From assembly GCA_032622095.1 (NCBI GenBank), contig CP136061.1, positions 129,594,754-129,658,753 on the forward strand: a stretch of DNA of 64,000 nt. The letters are read 5' to 3'. Every line of letters starts with the position of its first letter. The stretch's first letter is position 1. The position numbers and the translations under genes are program-made. The notes under the pieces are model-generated. The model was not told the DNA's origin. It made no database searches and saw only the letters and a list, made by a program, of their open reading frames with translations. Below are positions 47,221 to 59,820 of the stretch, in pieces. This DNA comes from Siphonodentalium dalli (Eukaryota; Mollusca; Scaphopoda; Gadilida; Siphonodentaliidae).

Positions 47221-47853
47221 ATGTCATCAGTTGCAGGCATCGACATGAAAGGGGGACTTTTTGGTTTCCTCATAGATTCAGCGTTTACGTTCAGTGATCA
47301 GGATATTTCACAATCGCATGGGAAAATAACCAGGTCGTGTGTCTCAACAAATCTCGAGTACCTTGCTTCAATTCGAGCGAACGCCACAGATGATTTCAAT
47401 GTGAATGGCACGGATGTCGACCTTGATGACTATGATTCCTACCAAGCTCAACTGAGGGGTCACAATGTCAGCAGTTTCATTCTGTTTTCTGTGGGGTGTG
47501 ATGCAGCGACAGATTCGAATGACAAGAAAGGAATCAAGCGAGCATGTGCCGAAGCCGTTCTGCCCCCAAATAAGAGACCGGTAGTGAACAGTTTAAGGAA
47601 CAAATCAAAAGAATATTGCGTTTTCTGCAAACACAGTAAAAAGCCAGCACGGTTGTACAAAAGTCACCTGGTAAAAGACGACAATGATGTAGTTACCTGT
47701 CCCATTCTCCGACGGTACAAGTGCCCTCTATGTGGTGTTTCTGGTGACAAAGCTCACACGATCAAGTATTGTCCATCATACGACGGGATATCCATGAGCG
47801 TTGCCGTAGCCAGGAGAAGAAAGTTCGACAGCAAGAGAGTCAGATCTTCATAA
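47221..47853 (+). CDS. nanos: Nanos-family RNA-binding protein, copy 9
   Basis: Full-length with all ligands. It carries Phe86/Asn100/Pro115 like copies 3, 4, 12 and 13 but has neither their frameshift nor their lost ligands, so it represents the intact version of that group. The upstream half of the unit matches units 3 and 7 (G-interrupted T-run, TTTTACTGG). Confidence 0.93.
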   Translation: MSSVAGIDMKGGLFGFLIDSAFTFSDQDISQSHGKITRSCVSTNLEYLASIRANATDDFNVNGTDVDLDDYDSYQAQLRGHNVSSFILFSVGCDAATDSNDKKGIKRACAEAVLPPNKRPVVNSLRNKSKEYCVFCKHSKKPARLYKSHLVKDDNDVVTCPILRRYKCPLCGVSGDKAHTIKYCPSYDGISMSVAVARRRKFDSKRVRSS

Positions 47854-50207
47854 GCTGCAAGCCAGATTAGCACACGCTATGTGTCTAAATGCCCGTTTTG
47901 TTTAAATATTATTCAATTGTTATATATGCCTTTAATTTATGTTGGTGCGCATGGAAATTTGAAACATGCGCACAATTTGTATTGTATAAATAAACAATTT
48001 GTAATGAATTATATGCAAAGAAGCTTTTACATATTAGGCAATAAACTTATGTATAAAAAATATCCTTTTCGTATCTATATATAAACAAATGGGCGGTCTC
48101 TTGGTGCTTGCATTTTTTGTACCTCGTTCCTGTCGTGTCGTGTAGATATTTCTGAAATTGTAGCTGTCTAATGTCAAAATCTAGTGATTATTGTGCGAAT
48201 GGGTGGTTTCGCCTACTGGTCTAATGTCTTGTTCTTTGAACACACAGAAAGAAATCGCATGCAACAATTCCAATCCCGCTTTCTATAAGCCATATATCAG
48301 TCCATCGTCAAAGCTTCATTGGAAGACTCGCGCAGCAGGGTTGCGAGTACAAATGCCCTACTGAAGCATAACAGTACGATGATAAAACAAAATCGTTTCA
48401 TGCAAGACTTGTGGTGATCGCTGGTCGGAGAAGGCCGGCGCTTCAGATCGATTTTTTTTTTGTACAAATTTCCCAATGTATCCATTTTGTGATCACTATT
48501 TTAACTATAACTCTAAATCCGTGTCTTTGGTTCAGTTCAAGATACAAACCACAATGAACTGTCAGGTTTAAATGAGGTAGTAATCAACGATTTCTGGCCA
48601 TTTTCACAATTTTGAGTGGTTACTGTTCTACAACATTCTGCTGCACCACGGTCATTGACAAACAGCACACAATAGACAGAAATGGACTCAGCATTCAACT
48701 GTCTGTACTTTGACTGGACTGTCACATCATAAATTGAATTATCTCCCTTGGACTGTCCATGCAATGCACCAATTTTTAACCATTGTTTGGCCGAAAGTAG
48801 CCGTCTTCGGTCCCATAGTTAACCATGACAGAGTGAGTGTCAGTCTATGGTCACCTTGTGAGCAGATATAGAACCTAGATAGATGTAAGATGATATAAAA
48901 ACGAAAGAAAAATTATCGTATCAATTTTGAAATTTTGTTTTGGAACTGCAGAAGACTGTTTTGAAGGGAGATAAATCAAGCACTTTTCCGATGTATTACC
49001 ACATAGAGCTGGTCCACACCATGCAGATACGAAACACATACTTCGTAAGTCAAACATCATCCTATTTTGTGAACTATGGTACCTTTATAAAATAATTAAA
49101 CCATTAAAACAGTACTCACATTAATAACAAATGTCAAACTGACAGTTACAGCCCTTATATGCTTAAAATCCTATTTTTCAGCCCTCCTACAAACCCATGA
49201 AATCGTGTATGGATACTTGAACTAAAACGCATAATAATGTCGATGACAGTGTTGTCGTGCAACAACGTGCTTATGTAGCCTAAATTGTTTATTTCAGATG
49301 GTTGGAACTAATATTTTGCCTCAATTTCGGTATGTTTGTTCTGTCAGTCACATGCCCCTCGTTTCGAATTTACAAAACACCATATTTCCACCACGTTTTT
49401 TGGCCATATTTGACCAATTTAAGCCCAGAAGCGAACAATGGCAAAGCGAATGGCAGAAAATTATCATACCATCGCCCGTTAGAACTATGCTGGCGTTAAC
49501 CTATATGGGAATCAGAAATAAATCCATCACAGTGGTTGGCTCTCAAGGCCTTTTCCTTCAGAAATAATGCACCGGTCAAGCAGCCGTCAGAAGAGTTATA
49601 AATGCGGATTCTATAGTTTCCCTACACACACTCAAGAAGCGCAGCTCTAATGATTGAGTTACAGTTAACCATGCATATGGCAATATAAAGTATAACCTTA
49701 TATACGTCGAACGTCTGCGCGTGCCAGGGAATTCCCAAAACAAATGTGTGTCATAAATCTAACTCAGAACCGAAAGCAGTCAGTTTAATTTTTCAGTAAT
49801 ATATTGATACGCTTAACAACTTATGCATCTATACAATTCGCTTGTTTAGTTGACATTATACTCAATTTTACACCGCGCACAGTGAACCGAGTTATACTCC
49901 AAATTCACGGAGCAAGTGGGAAGCGCCGATGCATGTTGTGATACGAATTTGAATGCAACGCAAAGTAAACACTTCGTTGCCACTCGAAAACTGTGTTGTA
50001 GTACTCGAAAGATCGCCGAGCCAATCAAATAGCGTTGATTAGGCCGAACAGAGGCCACTACGTTCTTGTAAAAACACCCCCTTCGGACCCCGTGCAAGTA
50101 TATAAATCCAGATTGGTTTCATATCAAACCATATCTTTCGTTCACTGTCGCTCGATCGTTCTAAATCAAAACCATTTCAGTCGAACATTATAGAAATTGC
50201 CATCATT

Positions 50208-50840
50208 ATGTCATCAGTTGCAGGCATCGACATGAAAGGGGGACTTTTTGGTTTCCTCATAGATTCAGCGTTTACGTTCAGTGATCAGGATATTTCACAA
50301 TCGCATGGGAAAATAACCAGGTCGTGTGTCTCAACAAATCTCGAGTACCTTGCCTCAATTCGAGCGAACGCCACAGATGATTTCAATGTGAATGGCACGG
50401 ATGTCGACCTTGATGACTATGATTCCTACCAAGCTCAACTGAGGGGTCACAATGTCAGCATTTCCATTCTGTTTTCTGTGGGGTGTGATGCAGCGACAGA
50501 TTCGAAAGACAAGAAAGGAATCAAGCGAGCATGTGCCGAAGCCGTTCTGTCCCCAAATAAGAGACCGGTAGTGAACAGTTTAAGGAACAAATCAAAAGAA
50601 TATTGCGTTTTCTGCAAACACAGTAAAAAGCCAGCACGGTTGTACAAAAGTCACCTGGTAAAAGACGACAATGATGTAGTTACCTGTCCCATTCTCCGAC
50701 GGTACAAGTGCCCTATATGTGGTGTTTCTGGTGACAAAGCTCACACGATCAAGTATTGTCCATCATACGACGGGATATCCATGAGCGTTGCCGTAGCCAG
50801 GAGAAGAAAGTTCGACAGCAAGAGAGTCAGATCTTCATAA
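50208..50840 (+). CDS. nanos: Nanos-family RNA-binding protein, copy 10
   Basis: Full-length, all ligands present, Ser115/Ile170 group. Private change Ser85 to Ile in the linker ahead of the fingers. TATA box at 50099, hairpin at 50932. Confidence 0.93.
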   Translation: MSSVAGIDMKGGLFGFLIDSAFTFSDQDISQSHGKITRSCVSTNLEYLASIRANATDDFNVNGTDVDLDDYDSYQAQLRGHNVSISILFSVGCDAATDSKDKKGIKRACAEAVLSPNKRPVVNSLRNKSKEYCVFCKHSKKPARLYKSHLVKDDNDVVTCPILRRYKCPICGVSGDKAHTIKYCPSYDGISMSVAVARRRKFDSKRVRSS

Positions 50841-53195
50841 GCTGCAAGCCAGATTAGCACACGCTATGTGTCTAAATGCCCGTTTTGTTTAAATATTATT
50901 CAATTGTTATATATGCCTTTAATTTATGTTGGTGCGCATGGAAATTTGAAACATGCGCACAATTTGTATTGTATAAATAAACAATTTGTAATGAATTATA
51001 TGCAAAGAAGCTTTTACATATTAGGCAATAAACATATGTATAAAAAATATCCTTTTCGTATCTATATATAAACAAATGGGCGGTCTCTTGGTGCTTGCAT
51101 TTTTTGTACCTCGTTCCTGTCGTGTCGTGTAGATATTTCTGAAATTGTAGCTGTCTAATGTCAAAATCTAGTGATTATTGTGCGAATGGGTGGTTTCGCC
51201 TACTGGTCTAATGTCTTGTTCTTTGAACACACAGAAAGAAATCGCATGCAACAATTCCAATCCCGCTTTCTATAAGCCATATATCAGTCCATCGTCAAAG
51301 CTTCATTGGAAGACTCGCGTAGCAGGGTTGCGAGTACAAATGCCCTACTGAAGCATAACAGTACGATGATAAAACAAAATCGTTTCATGCAAGACTTGTG
51401 GTGATCGCTGGTCGGAGAAGGCCGGCGCTTCAGATCGATTTTTTTTTTTTGTACAAATTTCCCAATGTATCCATTTTGTGATCACTATTTTAACTATAAC
51501 TCTAAATCCGTGTCTTTGGTTCAGTTCAAGATACAAACCACAATGAACTGTCAGGTTTAAATGAGGTAGTAATCAACGATTTCTGGCCATTTTCACAATT
51601 TTGATTGGTTACTGTTCTACAACATTCTGCTGCACCACGGTCATTGACAAACAGCACACAATAGACAGAAATGGACTAAGCATTCAACTGTCTGTACTTT
51701 GACTGGACTGTCACATCATAAATTGAATTATCTCCCTTGGACTGTCCATGCAATGCACCAATTTTTAACCATTGTTTGGCCGAAAGTAGCCGTCTTCGGT
51801 CCCATAGTTAACCATGACAGAGTGAGTGTCAGTCTATGGTCACCTTGTGAGCAGATATAGAACCTAGATAGATGTAAGATGATATAAAAACGAAAGAAAA
51901 ATTATCGTATCAATTTTGAAATTTTGTTTTGGAACTGCAGAAGACTGTTTTGAAGGGAGATAAATCAAGCTCTTTTCCGGTGTATTACCACATAGAGCTG
52001 GTCCACACCATGCAGATACGAAACACATACTTCGTAAGTCAAACATCATCCTATTTTGTGAACTATGGTACCTTTATAAAATAATTAAACCATTAAAACA
52101 GTACTCACATTAATAACAAATGTCAAACTGACAGTTACAGCCCTTATATGCTTAAAATCCTATTTTTCAGCCCTCCTACAAACCCATGAAATCGTGTATG
52201 GATACTTGAACTAAAACGCATAATAATGTCGATGACAGTGTTGTCGTGCAACAACGTGCTTATGTAGCCTAAATTGTTTATTTCAGATGGTTGGAACTAA
52301 TATTTTGCCTCAATTTCGGTATGTTTGTTCTGTCAGTCACATGCCCCTCGTTTCGAATTTACAAAACACCATATTTCCACCACGTTTTTTGGCGATATTT
52401 GACCAATTTAAGCCCAGAAGCGAACAATGGCAAAGCGAATGGCAGAAAATTATCATACCATCGCCCGTTAGAACTATGCTGGCGTTAACCTATATGGGAA
52501 TCAGAAATAAACCCATCACAGTGGTTGGCTCTCAAGGCCTTTTCCTTCAGAAATAATGCACCGGTCAAGCAGCCGTCAGAAGAGTTATAAATGCGGATTC
52601 TATAGTTTCCCTACACACACTCAAGAAGCGCAGCTCTAATGATTGAGTTACAGTTAACCATGCATATGGCAATATAAAGTATAACCTTATATACGTCGAA
52701 CGTCTGCGCGTGCCAGGGAATTCCCAAAACAATGTGTGTCATAAATCTAACTCAGAACCGAAAGCAGTCAGTTTAATTTTTCAGTAATATATTGATACGC
52801 TTAACAACTTATGCATCTATACAATTCGCTTGTTTAGTTGACATTATACTCAATTTTACACCGCGCACAGTGAACCGAGTTATACTCCAAATTCACGGAG
52901 CAAGTGGGAAGCGCCGATGCATGTTGTGATACGAATTTGAATGCAACGCAAAGTAAACACTTCGTTGCCACTCGAAAACTGTGTTGTAGTACTCGAAAGA
53001 TCGCCGAGCCAATCAAATAGCGTTGATTAGGCCGAACAGAGGCCACTACGTTCTTGTAAAAACACCCCCTTCGGACCCCGTGCAAGTATATAAATCCAGA
53101 TTGGTTTCATATCAAACCATATCTTTCGTTCACTGTCGCTCGATCGTTCTAAATCAAAACCATTTCAGTCGAACATTATAGAAATTGCCATCATT

Positions 53196-53828
53196 ATGTC
53201 ATCAGTTGCAGGCATCGACATGAAAGGGGGACTTTTTGGTTTCCTCATAGATTCAGCGTTTACGTTCAGTGATCAGGATATTTCACAATCGCATGGGAAA
53301 ATAACCAGGTCGTGTGTCTCAACAAATCTCGAGTACCTTGCCTCAATTCGAGCGAACGCCACAGATGATTTCAATGTGAATGGCACGGATGTCGACCTTG
53401 ATGACTATGATTCCTACCAAGCTCAACTGAGGGGTCACAATGTCAGCAGTTCCATTCTGTTTTCTGTGGGGTGTGATGCAGCGACAGATTCGAAAGACAA
53501 GAAAGGAATCAAGCGAGCATGTGCCGAAGCCGTTCTGTCCCCAAATAAGAGACCGGTAGTGAACAGTTTAAGGAACAAATCAAAAGAATATTGCGTTTTC
53601 TGCAAACACAGTAAAAAGCCAGCACGGTTGTACAAAAGTCACCTGATAAAAGACGACAATGATGTAGTTACCTGTCCCATTCTCCGACGGTACAAGTGCC
53701 CTATATGTGGTGTTTCTGGTGACAAAGCTCACACGATCAAGTATTGTCCATCATACGACGGGATATCCATGAGCGTTGCCGTAGCCAGGAGAAGAAAGTT
53801 CGACAGCAAGAGAGTCAGATCTTCATAA
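53196..53828 (+). CDS. nanos: Nanos-family RNA-binding protein, copy 11
   Basis: Full-length, all ligands present, Ser115/Ile170 group. Private change Val151 to Ile in finger 1, conservative. It is the last intact copy before three successive broken ones. Confidence 0.93.
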   Translation: MSSVAGIDMKGGLFGFLIDSAFTFSDQDISQSHGKITRSCVSTNLEYLASIRANATDDFNVNGTDVDLDDYDSYQAQLRGHNVSSSILFSVGCDAATDSKDKKGIKRACAEAVLSPNKRPVVNSLRNKSKEYCVFCKHSKKPARLYKSHLIKDDNDVVTCPILRRYKCPICGVSGDKAHTIKYCPSYDGISMSVAVARRRKFDSKRVRSS

Positions 53829-56190
53829 GCTGCAAGCCAGATTAGCACACGCTATGTGTCTAAATGCCCGTTTTGTTTAAATATTATTCAATTGTTATAT
53901 ATGCCTTTAATTTATGTTGGTGCGCATGGAAATTTGAAACATGCGCACAATTTGTATTGTATAAATAAACAATTTGTAATGAATTATATGCAAAGAAGCT
54001 TTTACATATTAGGCAATAAACTTATGTATAAAAATATCCTTTTCGTATCTATATATAAACAAATGGGCGGTCTCTTGTTGCTTGCATTTTTTGTACCTCG
54101 TTCCTGTCGTGTCGTGTAGATATTTCTGAAATTGTAGCTGTCTAATGTCAAAATCTAGTGATTATTGTGCGAATGGGTGGTTTCGCCTACTGGTCTAATG
54201 TCTTGTTCTTTGAACACACAGAAAGAAATCGCATGCAACAATTCCAATCCCGCTTTCTATAAGCCATATATCAGTCCATCGTCAAAGCTTCATTGGAAGA
54301 CTCGCGTAGCAGGGTTGCGAGTACAAATGCCCTACTGAAGCATAACAGTACGATGATAAAACAAAATCGTTTCATGCAAGACTTGTGGTGATCGCTGGTC
54401 GGAGAAGGCCGGCGCTTCAGATCGATTTTTTTTTTTTTTGGTACAAATTTCCCAATGTATCCATTTTGTGATCACTATTTTAACTATAACTCTAAATCCG
54501 TGTCTTTGGTTCAGTTCAAGATACAAACCACAATGAACTGTCAGGTTTAAATGAGGTAGTAATCAACGATTTCTGGCCATTTTCACAATTTTGAGTGGTT
54601 ACTGTACTACAACATTCTGCTGCACCACGGTCATTGACAAACAGCACACAATAGACAGAAATGGACTACGCATTCAACTGTCTGTACTTTGACTGGACTG
54701 TCACATCATGAATTGAATTATCTCCCTTGGACTGTCCATGCAATGCACCAATTTTTAACCATTGTTTGGTCGAAAGTAGCCGTCTTCGGTCCCATAGTTA
54801 ACCATGACAGAGTGAGTGTCAGTCTATGGTGACCTTGTGAGCAGATATATAACCTAGATAGATGTAAGATGATATAAAAACGAAAGAAAAATTATCGTAT
54901 CAATTTTGAAATTTTGTTTTGGAACTGCAGAAGACTGTTTTGAAGGGAGATAAATCAAGCTCTTTTCCGGTGTATTACCACATAGAGCTGGTCCACACCA
55001 TGCAGATACGAAACACATACTTCGTAAGTCAAACATCATCCTATTTTGTGAACTATGGTACCTTTATAAAATAATTAAACCATTAAAACAGTACTCACAT
55101 TAATAACAAATGTCAAACTGACAGTTACAGCCCTTATATGCTTAAAATCATATTTTTCAGCCCTCCTACAAACCCATGAAATCGTGTATGGATACTTGAA
55201 CTAAAACGCATAATAATGTCGATGACAGTGTTGTCGTGCAACAACGTGCTTATGTAGCCTAAATTGTTTATTTCAGATGGTTGGAACTAATATTTTGCCT
55301 CAATTTCGGTATGTTTGTTCTGTCAGTCACATGCCCCTCGTTTCGAATTAAAAAACACCATATTTCCACCACGTTTTTTGGCGATATTTGACCAATTTAA
55401 GCCCAGAAGCGAACAATGGCAAAGCGAATGGCAGAAAATTATCATACCATCGCCCGTTAGAACTATGCTGGCGTTAACCTATATGGGAATCAGAAATAAA
55501 CCCATCACAGTGTTTGGCTCTCAAGGCCTTTTCCTTCAGAAATAATGCACCGGTCAAGCAGCCGTCAGAAGAGCTATAAATGCGGATTATATAGTTTCCC
55601 TACACACACTCAAGAAGCGCAGCTATAATGATTGAGTTACAGTTAACCATGCATATGGCAATATAAAGTATAACCTTATATACGTCGAACGTCTGCGCGT
55701 GCCAGGGAATACCCAAAACAAATGTCTGTCATAAATCTAACTCAGAACCGAAAGCAGTCAGTTTAATTTTTCAGTAATATATTGATACGCTTAACAACTT
55801 ATGCATCTATACAATTCGCTTGTTTAGTTGACATTATACTCAATTTTACACCGCGCACAGTGAACCGAGTTATACTCCAAATTCACGGAGCAAGTGGGAA
55901 GCGCCGATGCATGTTGTGATACGAATTTGAATGCAACGCAAAGTAAACACTTCGTTGCCACTCGAAAACTGTGTTGTAGTACTCGAAAGATCGCCGAGCC
56001 AATCAAATAGCGTTGATTAGGCCGAACAGAGGCCACTACGTTCTTGTAAAAACACCCCCTTCCAGACCCCGTGCAAGTATATATATAAATCCAGATTGGT
56101 TTCATATCAAACCATATCTTTCGTTCACCGTCGCTCGATCGTTCTAAATCAAAACCATTTCAGTCGAACATTATAGAAATTGCCATCATT

Positions 56191-56824
56191 ATGTCATCAG
56201 TTGCAGGCATCGACATGAAAGGGGGGACTTTTTGGTTTCCTCATAGATTCGGCGTTTACGTTCAGTGATCAGGATATTTCCCAATCGCATGGGAAAATAA
56301 CCAGGTCGTGTGTCTCAACAAATCTCGAGTACCTTGCTTCAATTCGAGCGAACGCCACAGATGATTTCAATGTGAATGGCACGGATGTCGACCTTGATGA
56401 CTATGATTCCTACCAAGCTCAATTGAGGGGTCACAATGTCAGCAGTTTCATTCTGTTTTCTGTGGGGTGTGATGCAGCGACAGATTCGAATGACAAGAAA
56501 GGAATCAAGCGAGCATGTGCCGAAGCCGTTCTGCCCCCAAATAAGAGACCGGTAGTGAACAGTTTAAGGAACAAATCAAAAGAATATTGCGTTTTCAGCA
56601 AACACAGTAAAAAGCCAGCACGGTTGTACAAAAGTCACCTGGTAAAAGACGACAATGATGTAGTTACCTGTCCCATTCTCCGACGGTACAAGTGCCCTCT
56701 ATGTGGTGTTTCTGGTGACAAAGCTCACACGATCAAGTATTGTCCATCATACGACGGGATATACATGAGCGTTGCCGTAGCCAGGAGAAGAAAGTTCGAC
56801 AGCAAGAGAGTCAGATCTTCATAA
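56191..56824 (+). pseudogene. nanos: nanos copy 12, frameshift and lost zinc ligand
   Basis: The six-G frameshift at 56221-56226 ends the frame after 25 codons. In addition Cys136 is Ser (TGC to AGC) and Ser191 is Tyr, so even the 150-codon frame from the internal ATG at 56372 would lack a ligand of finger 1. Nearly identical to copy 13. Non-functional by two independent lesions. Confidence 0.92.
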
Positions 56825-59186
56825 GCTGCAAGCCAGATTAGCACACGCTATGTGTCTAAATGCCCATTTTGTTTAAATATTATTCAATTGTTATATATGC
56901 CTTTAATTTATGTTGGTGCGCATGGAAATTTGAAACATGCGCACAATTTGTATTGTATAAATAAACAATTTGTAATGAATTATATGCAAAGAAGCTTTTA
57001 CATATTAGGCAATAAACTTATGTATAAAAATATCCTTTTCGTATCTATATATAAACAAATGGGCGGTCTCTTGGTGCTTGCATTTTTTGTACCTCGTTCC
57101 TGTCGTGTCGTGTAGATATTTCTGAAATTGTAGCTGTCTAATGTCAAAATCTAGTGATTATTGTGCGAATGGGTGGTTTCGCCTACTGGTCTAATGTCTT
57201 GTTCTTTGAACACACAGAAAGAAATCGCATGCAACAATTCCAATCCCGCTTTCTATAAGCCATATATCAGTCCATCGTCAAAGCTTCATTGGAAGACTCG
57301 TGTAGCAGGGTTGCGAGTACAAATGCCCTACTGAAGCATAACAGTACGATGATAAAACAAAATCGTTTCATGCAAGACTTGTGGTGATCGCTGGTCGGAG
57401 AAGGCCGGCGCTTCAGATCGATTTTTTTTTTTTTTGGTACAAATTTCCCAATGTATCCATTTTGTGATCACTATTTTAACTATAACTCTAAATCCGTGTC
57501 TTTGGTTCAGTTCAAGATACAAACCACAATGAACTGTCAGGTTTAAATGAGGTAGTAATCAACGATTTCTGGCCATTTTCACAATTTTGAGTGGTTACTG
57601 TACTACAACATTCTGCTGCACCACGGTCATTGACAAACAGCACACAATAGACAGAAATGGACTACGCATTCAACTGTCTGTACTTTGACTGGACTGTCAC
57701 ATCATGAATTGAATTATCTCCCTTGGACTGTCCATGCAATGCACCAATTTTTAACCATTGTTTGGTCGAAAGTAGCCGTCTTCGGTCCCATAGTTAACCA
57801 TGACAGAGTGAGTGTCAGTCTATGGTGACCTTGTGAGCAGATATATAACCTAGATAGATGTAAGATGATATAAAAACGAAAGAAAAATTATCGTATCAAT
57901 TTTGAAATTTTGTTTTGGAACTGCAGAAGACTGTTTTGAAGGGAGATAAATCAAGCTCTTTTCCGGTGTATTACCACATAGAGCTGGTCCACACCATGCA
58001 GATACGAAACACATACTTCGTAAGTCAAACATCATCCTATTTTGTGAACTATGGTACCTTTATAAAATAATTAAACCATTAAAACAGTACTCACATTAAT
58101 AACAAATGTCAAACTGACAGTTACAGCCCTTATATGCTTAAAATCATATTTTTCAGCCCTCCTACAAACCCATGAAATCGTGTATGGATACTTGAACTAA
58201 AACGCATAATAATGTCGATGACAGTGTTGTCGTGCAACAACGTGCTTATGTAGCCTAAATTGTTTATTTCAGATGGTTGGAACTAATATTTTGCCTCAAT
58301 TTCGGTATGTTTGTTCTGTCAGTCACATGCCCCTCGTTTCGAATTAAAAAACACCATATTTCCACCACGTTTTTTGGCGATATTTGACCAATTTAAGCCC
58401 AGAAGCGAACAATGGCAAAGCGAATGGCAGAAAATTATCATACCATCGCCCGTTAGAACTATGCTGGCGTTAACCTATATGGGAATCAGAAATAAACCCA
58501 TCACAGTGTTTGGCTCTCAAGGCCTTTTCCTTCAGAAATAATGCACCGGTCAAGCAGCCGTCAGAAGAGCTATAAATGCGGATTATATAGTTTCCCTACA
58601 CACACTCAAGAAGCGCAGCTATAATGATTGAGTTACAGTTAACCATGCATATGGCAATATAAAGTATAACCTTATATACGTCGAACGTCTGCGCGTGCCA
58701 GGGAATACCCAAAACAAATGTCTGTCATAAATCTAACTCAGAACCGAAAGCAGTCAGTTTAATTTTTCAGTAATATATTGATACGCTTAACAACTTATGC
58801 ATCTATACAATTCGCTTGTTTAGTTGACATTATACTCAATTTTACACCGCGCACAGTGAACCGAGTTATACTCCAAATTCACGGAGCAAGTGGGAAGCGC
58901 CGATGCATGTTGTGATACGAATTTGAATGCAACGCAAAGTAAACACTTCGTTGCCACTCGAAAACTGTGTTGTAGTACTCGAAAGATCGCCGAGCCAATC
59001 AAATAGCGTTGATTAGGCCGAACAGAGGCCACTACGTTCTTGTAAAAACACCCCCTTCCAGACCCCGTGCAAGTATATATATAAATCCAGATTGGTTTCA
59101 TATCAAACCATATCTTTCGTTCACCGTCGCTCGATCGTTCTAAATCAAAACCATTTCAGTCGAACATTATAGAAATTGCCATCATT

Positions 59187-59820
59187 ATGTCATCAGTTGC
59201 AGGCATCGACATGAAAGGGGGGACTTTTTGGTTTCCTCATAGATTCGGCGTTTACGTTCAGTGATCAGGATATTTCCCAATCGCATGGGAAAATAACCAG
59301 GTCGTGTGTCTCAACAAATCTCGAGTACCTTGCTTCAATTCGAGCGAACGCCACAGATGATTTCAATGTGAATGGCACGGATGTCGACCTTGATGACTAT
59401 GATTCCTACCAAGCTCAATTGAGGGGTCACAATGTCAGCAGTTTCATTCTGTTTTCTGTGGGGTGTGATGCAGCGACAGATTCGAATGACAAGAAAGGAA
59501 TCAAGCGAGCATGTGCCGAAGCCGTTCTGCCCCCAAATAAGAGACCGGTAGTGAACAGTTTAAGGAACAAATCAAAAGAATATTGCGTTTTCAGCAAACA
59601 CAGTAAAAAGCCAGCACGGTTGTACAAAAGTCACCTGGTAAAAGACGACAATGATGTAGTTACCTGTCCCATTCTCCGACGGTACAAGTGCCCTCTATGT
59701 GGTGTTTCTGGTGACAAAGCTCACACGATCAAGTATTGTCCATCATACGACGGGATATACATGAGCGTTGCCGTAGCCAGGAGAAGAAAGTTCGACAGCA
59801 AGAGAGTCAGATCTTCATAA
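59187..59820 (+). pseudogene. nanos: nanos copy 13, frameshift and lost zinc ligand
   Basis: It has the same lesions as copy 12 (six Gs at 59217-59222, Cys136 to Ser, Ser191 to Tyr) and the same private silent changes (CCCAATCG, CAATTGAGG). The duplication that made 12 and 13 therefore postdates the decay. The unit has the same length, 2996 bp, as unit 12. Confidence 0.92.
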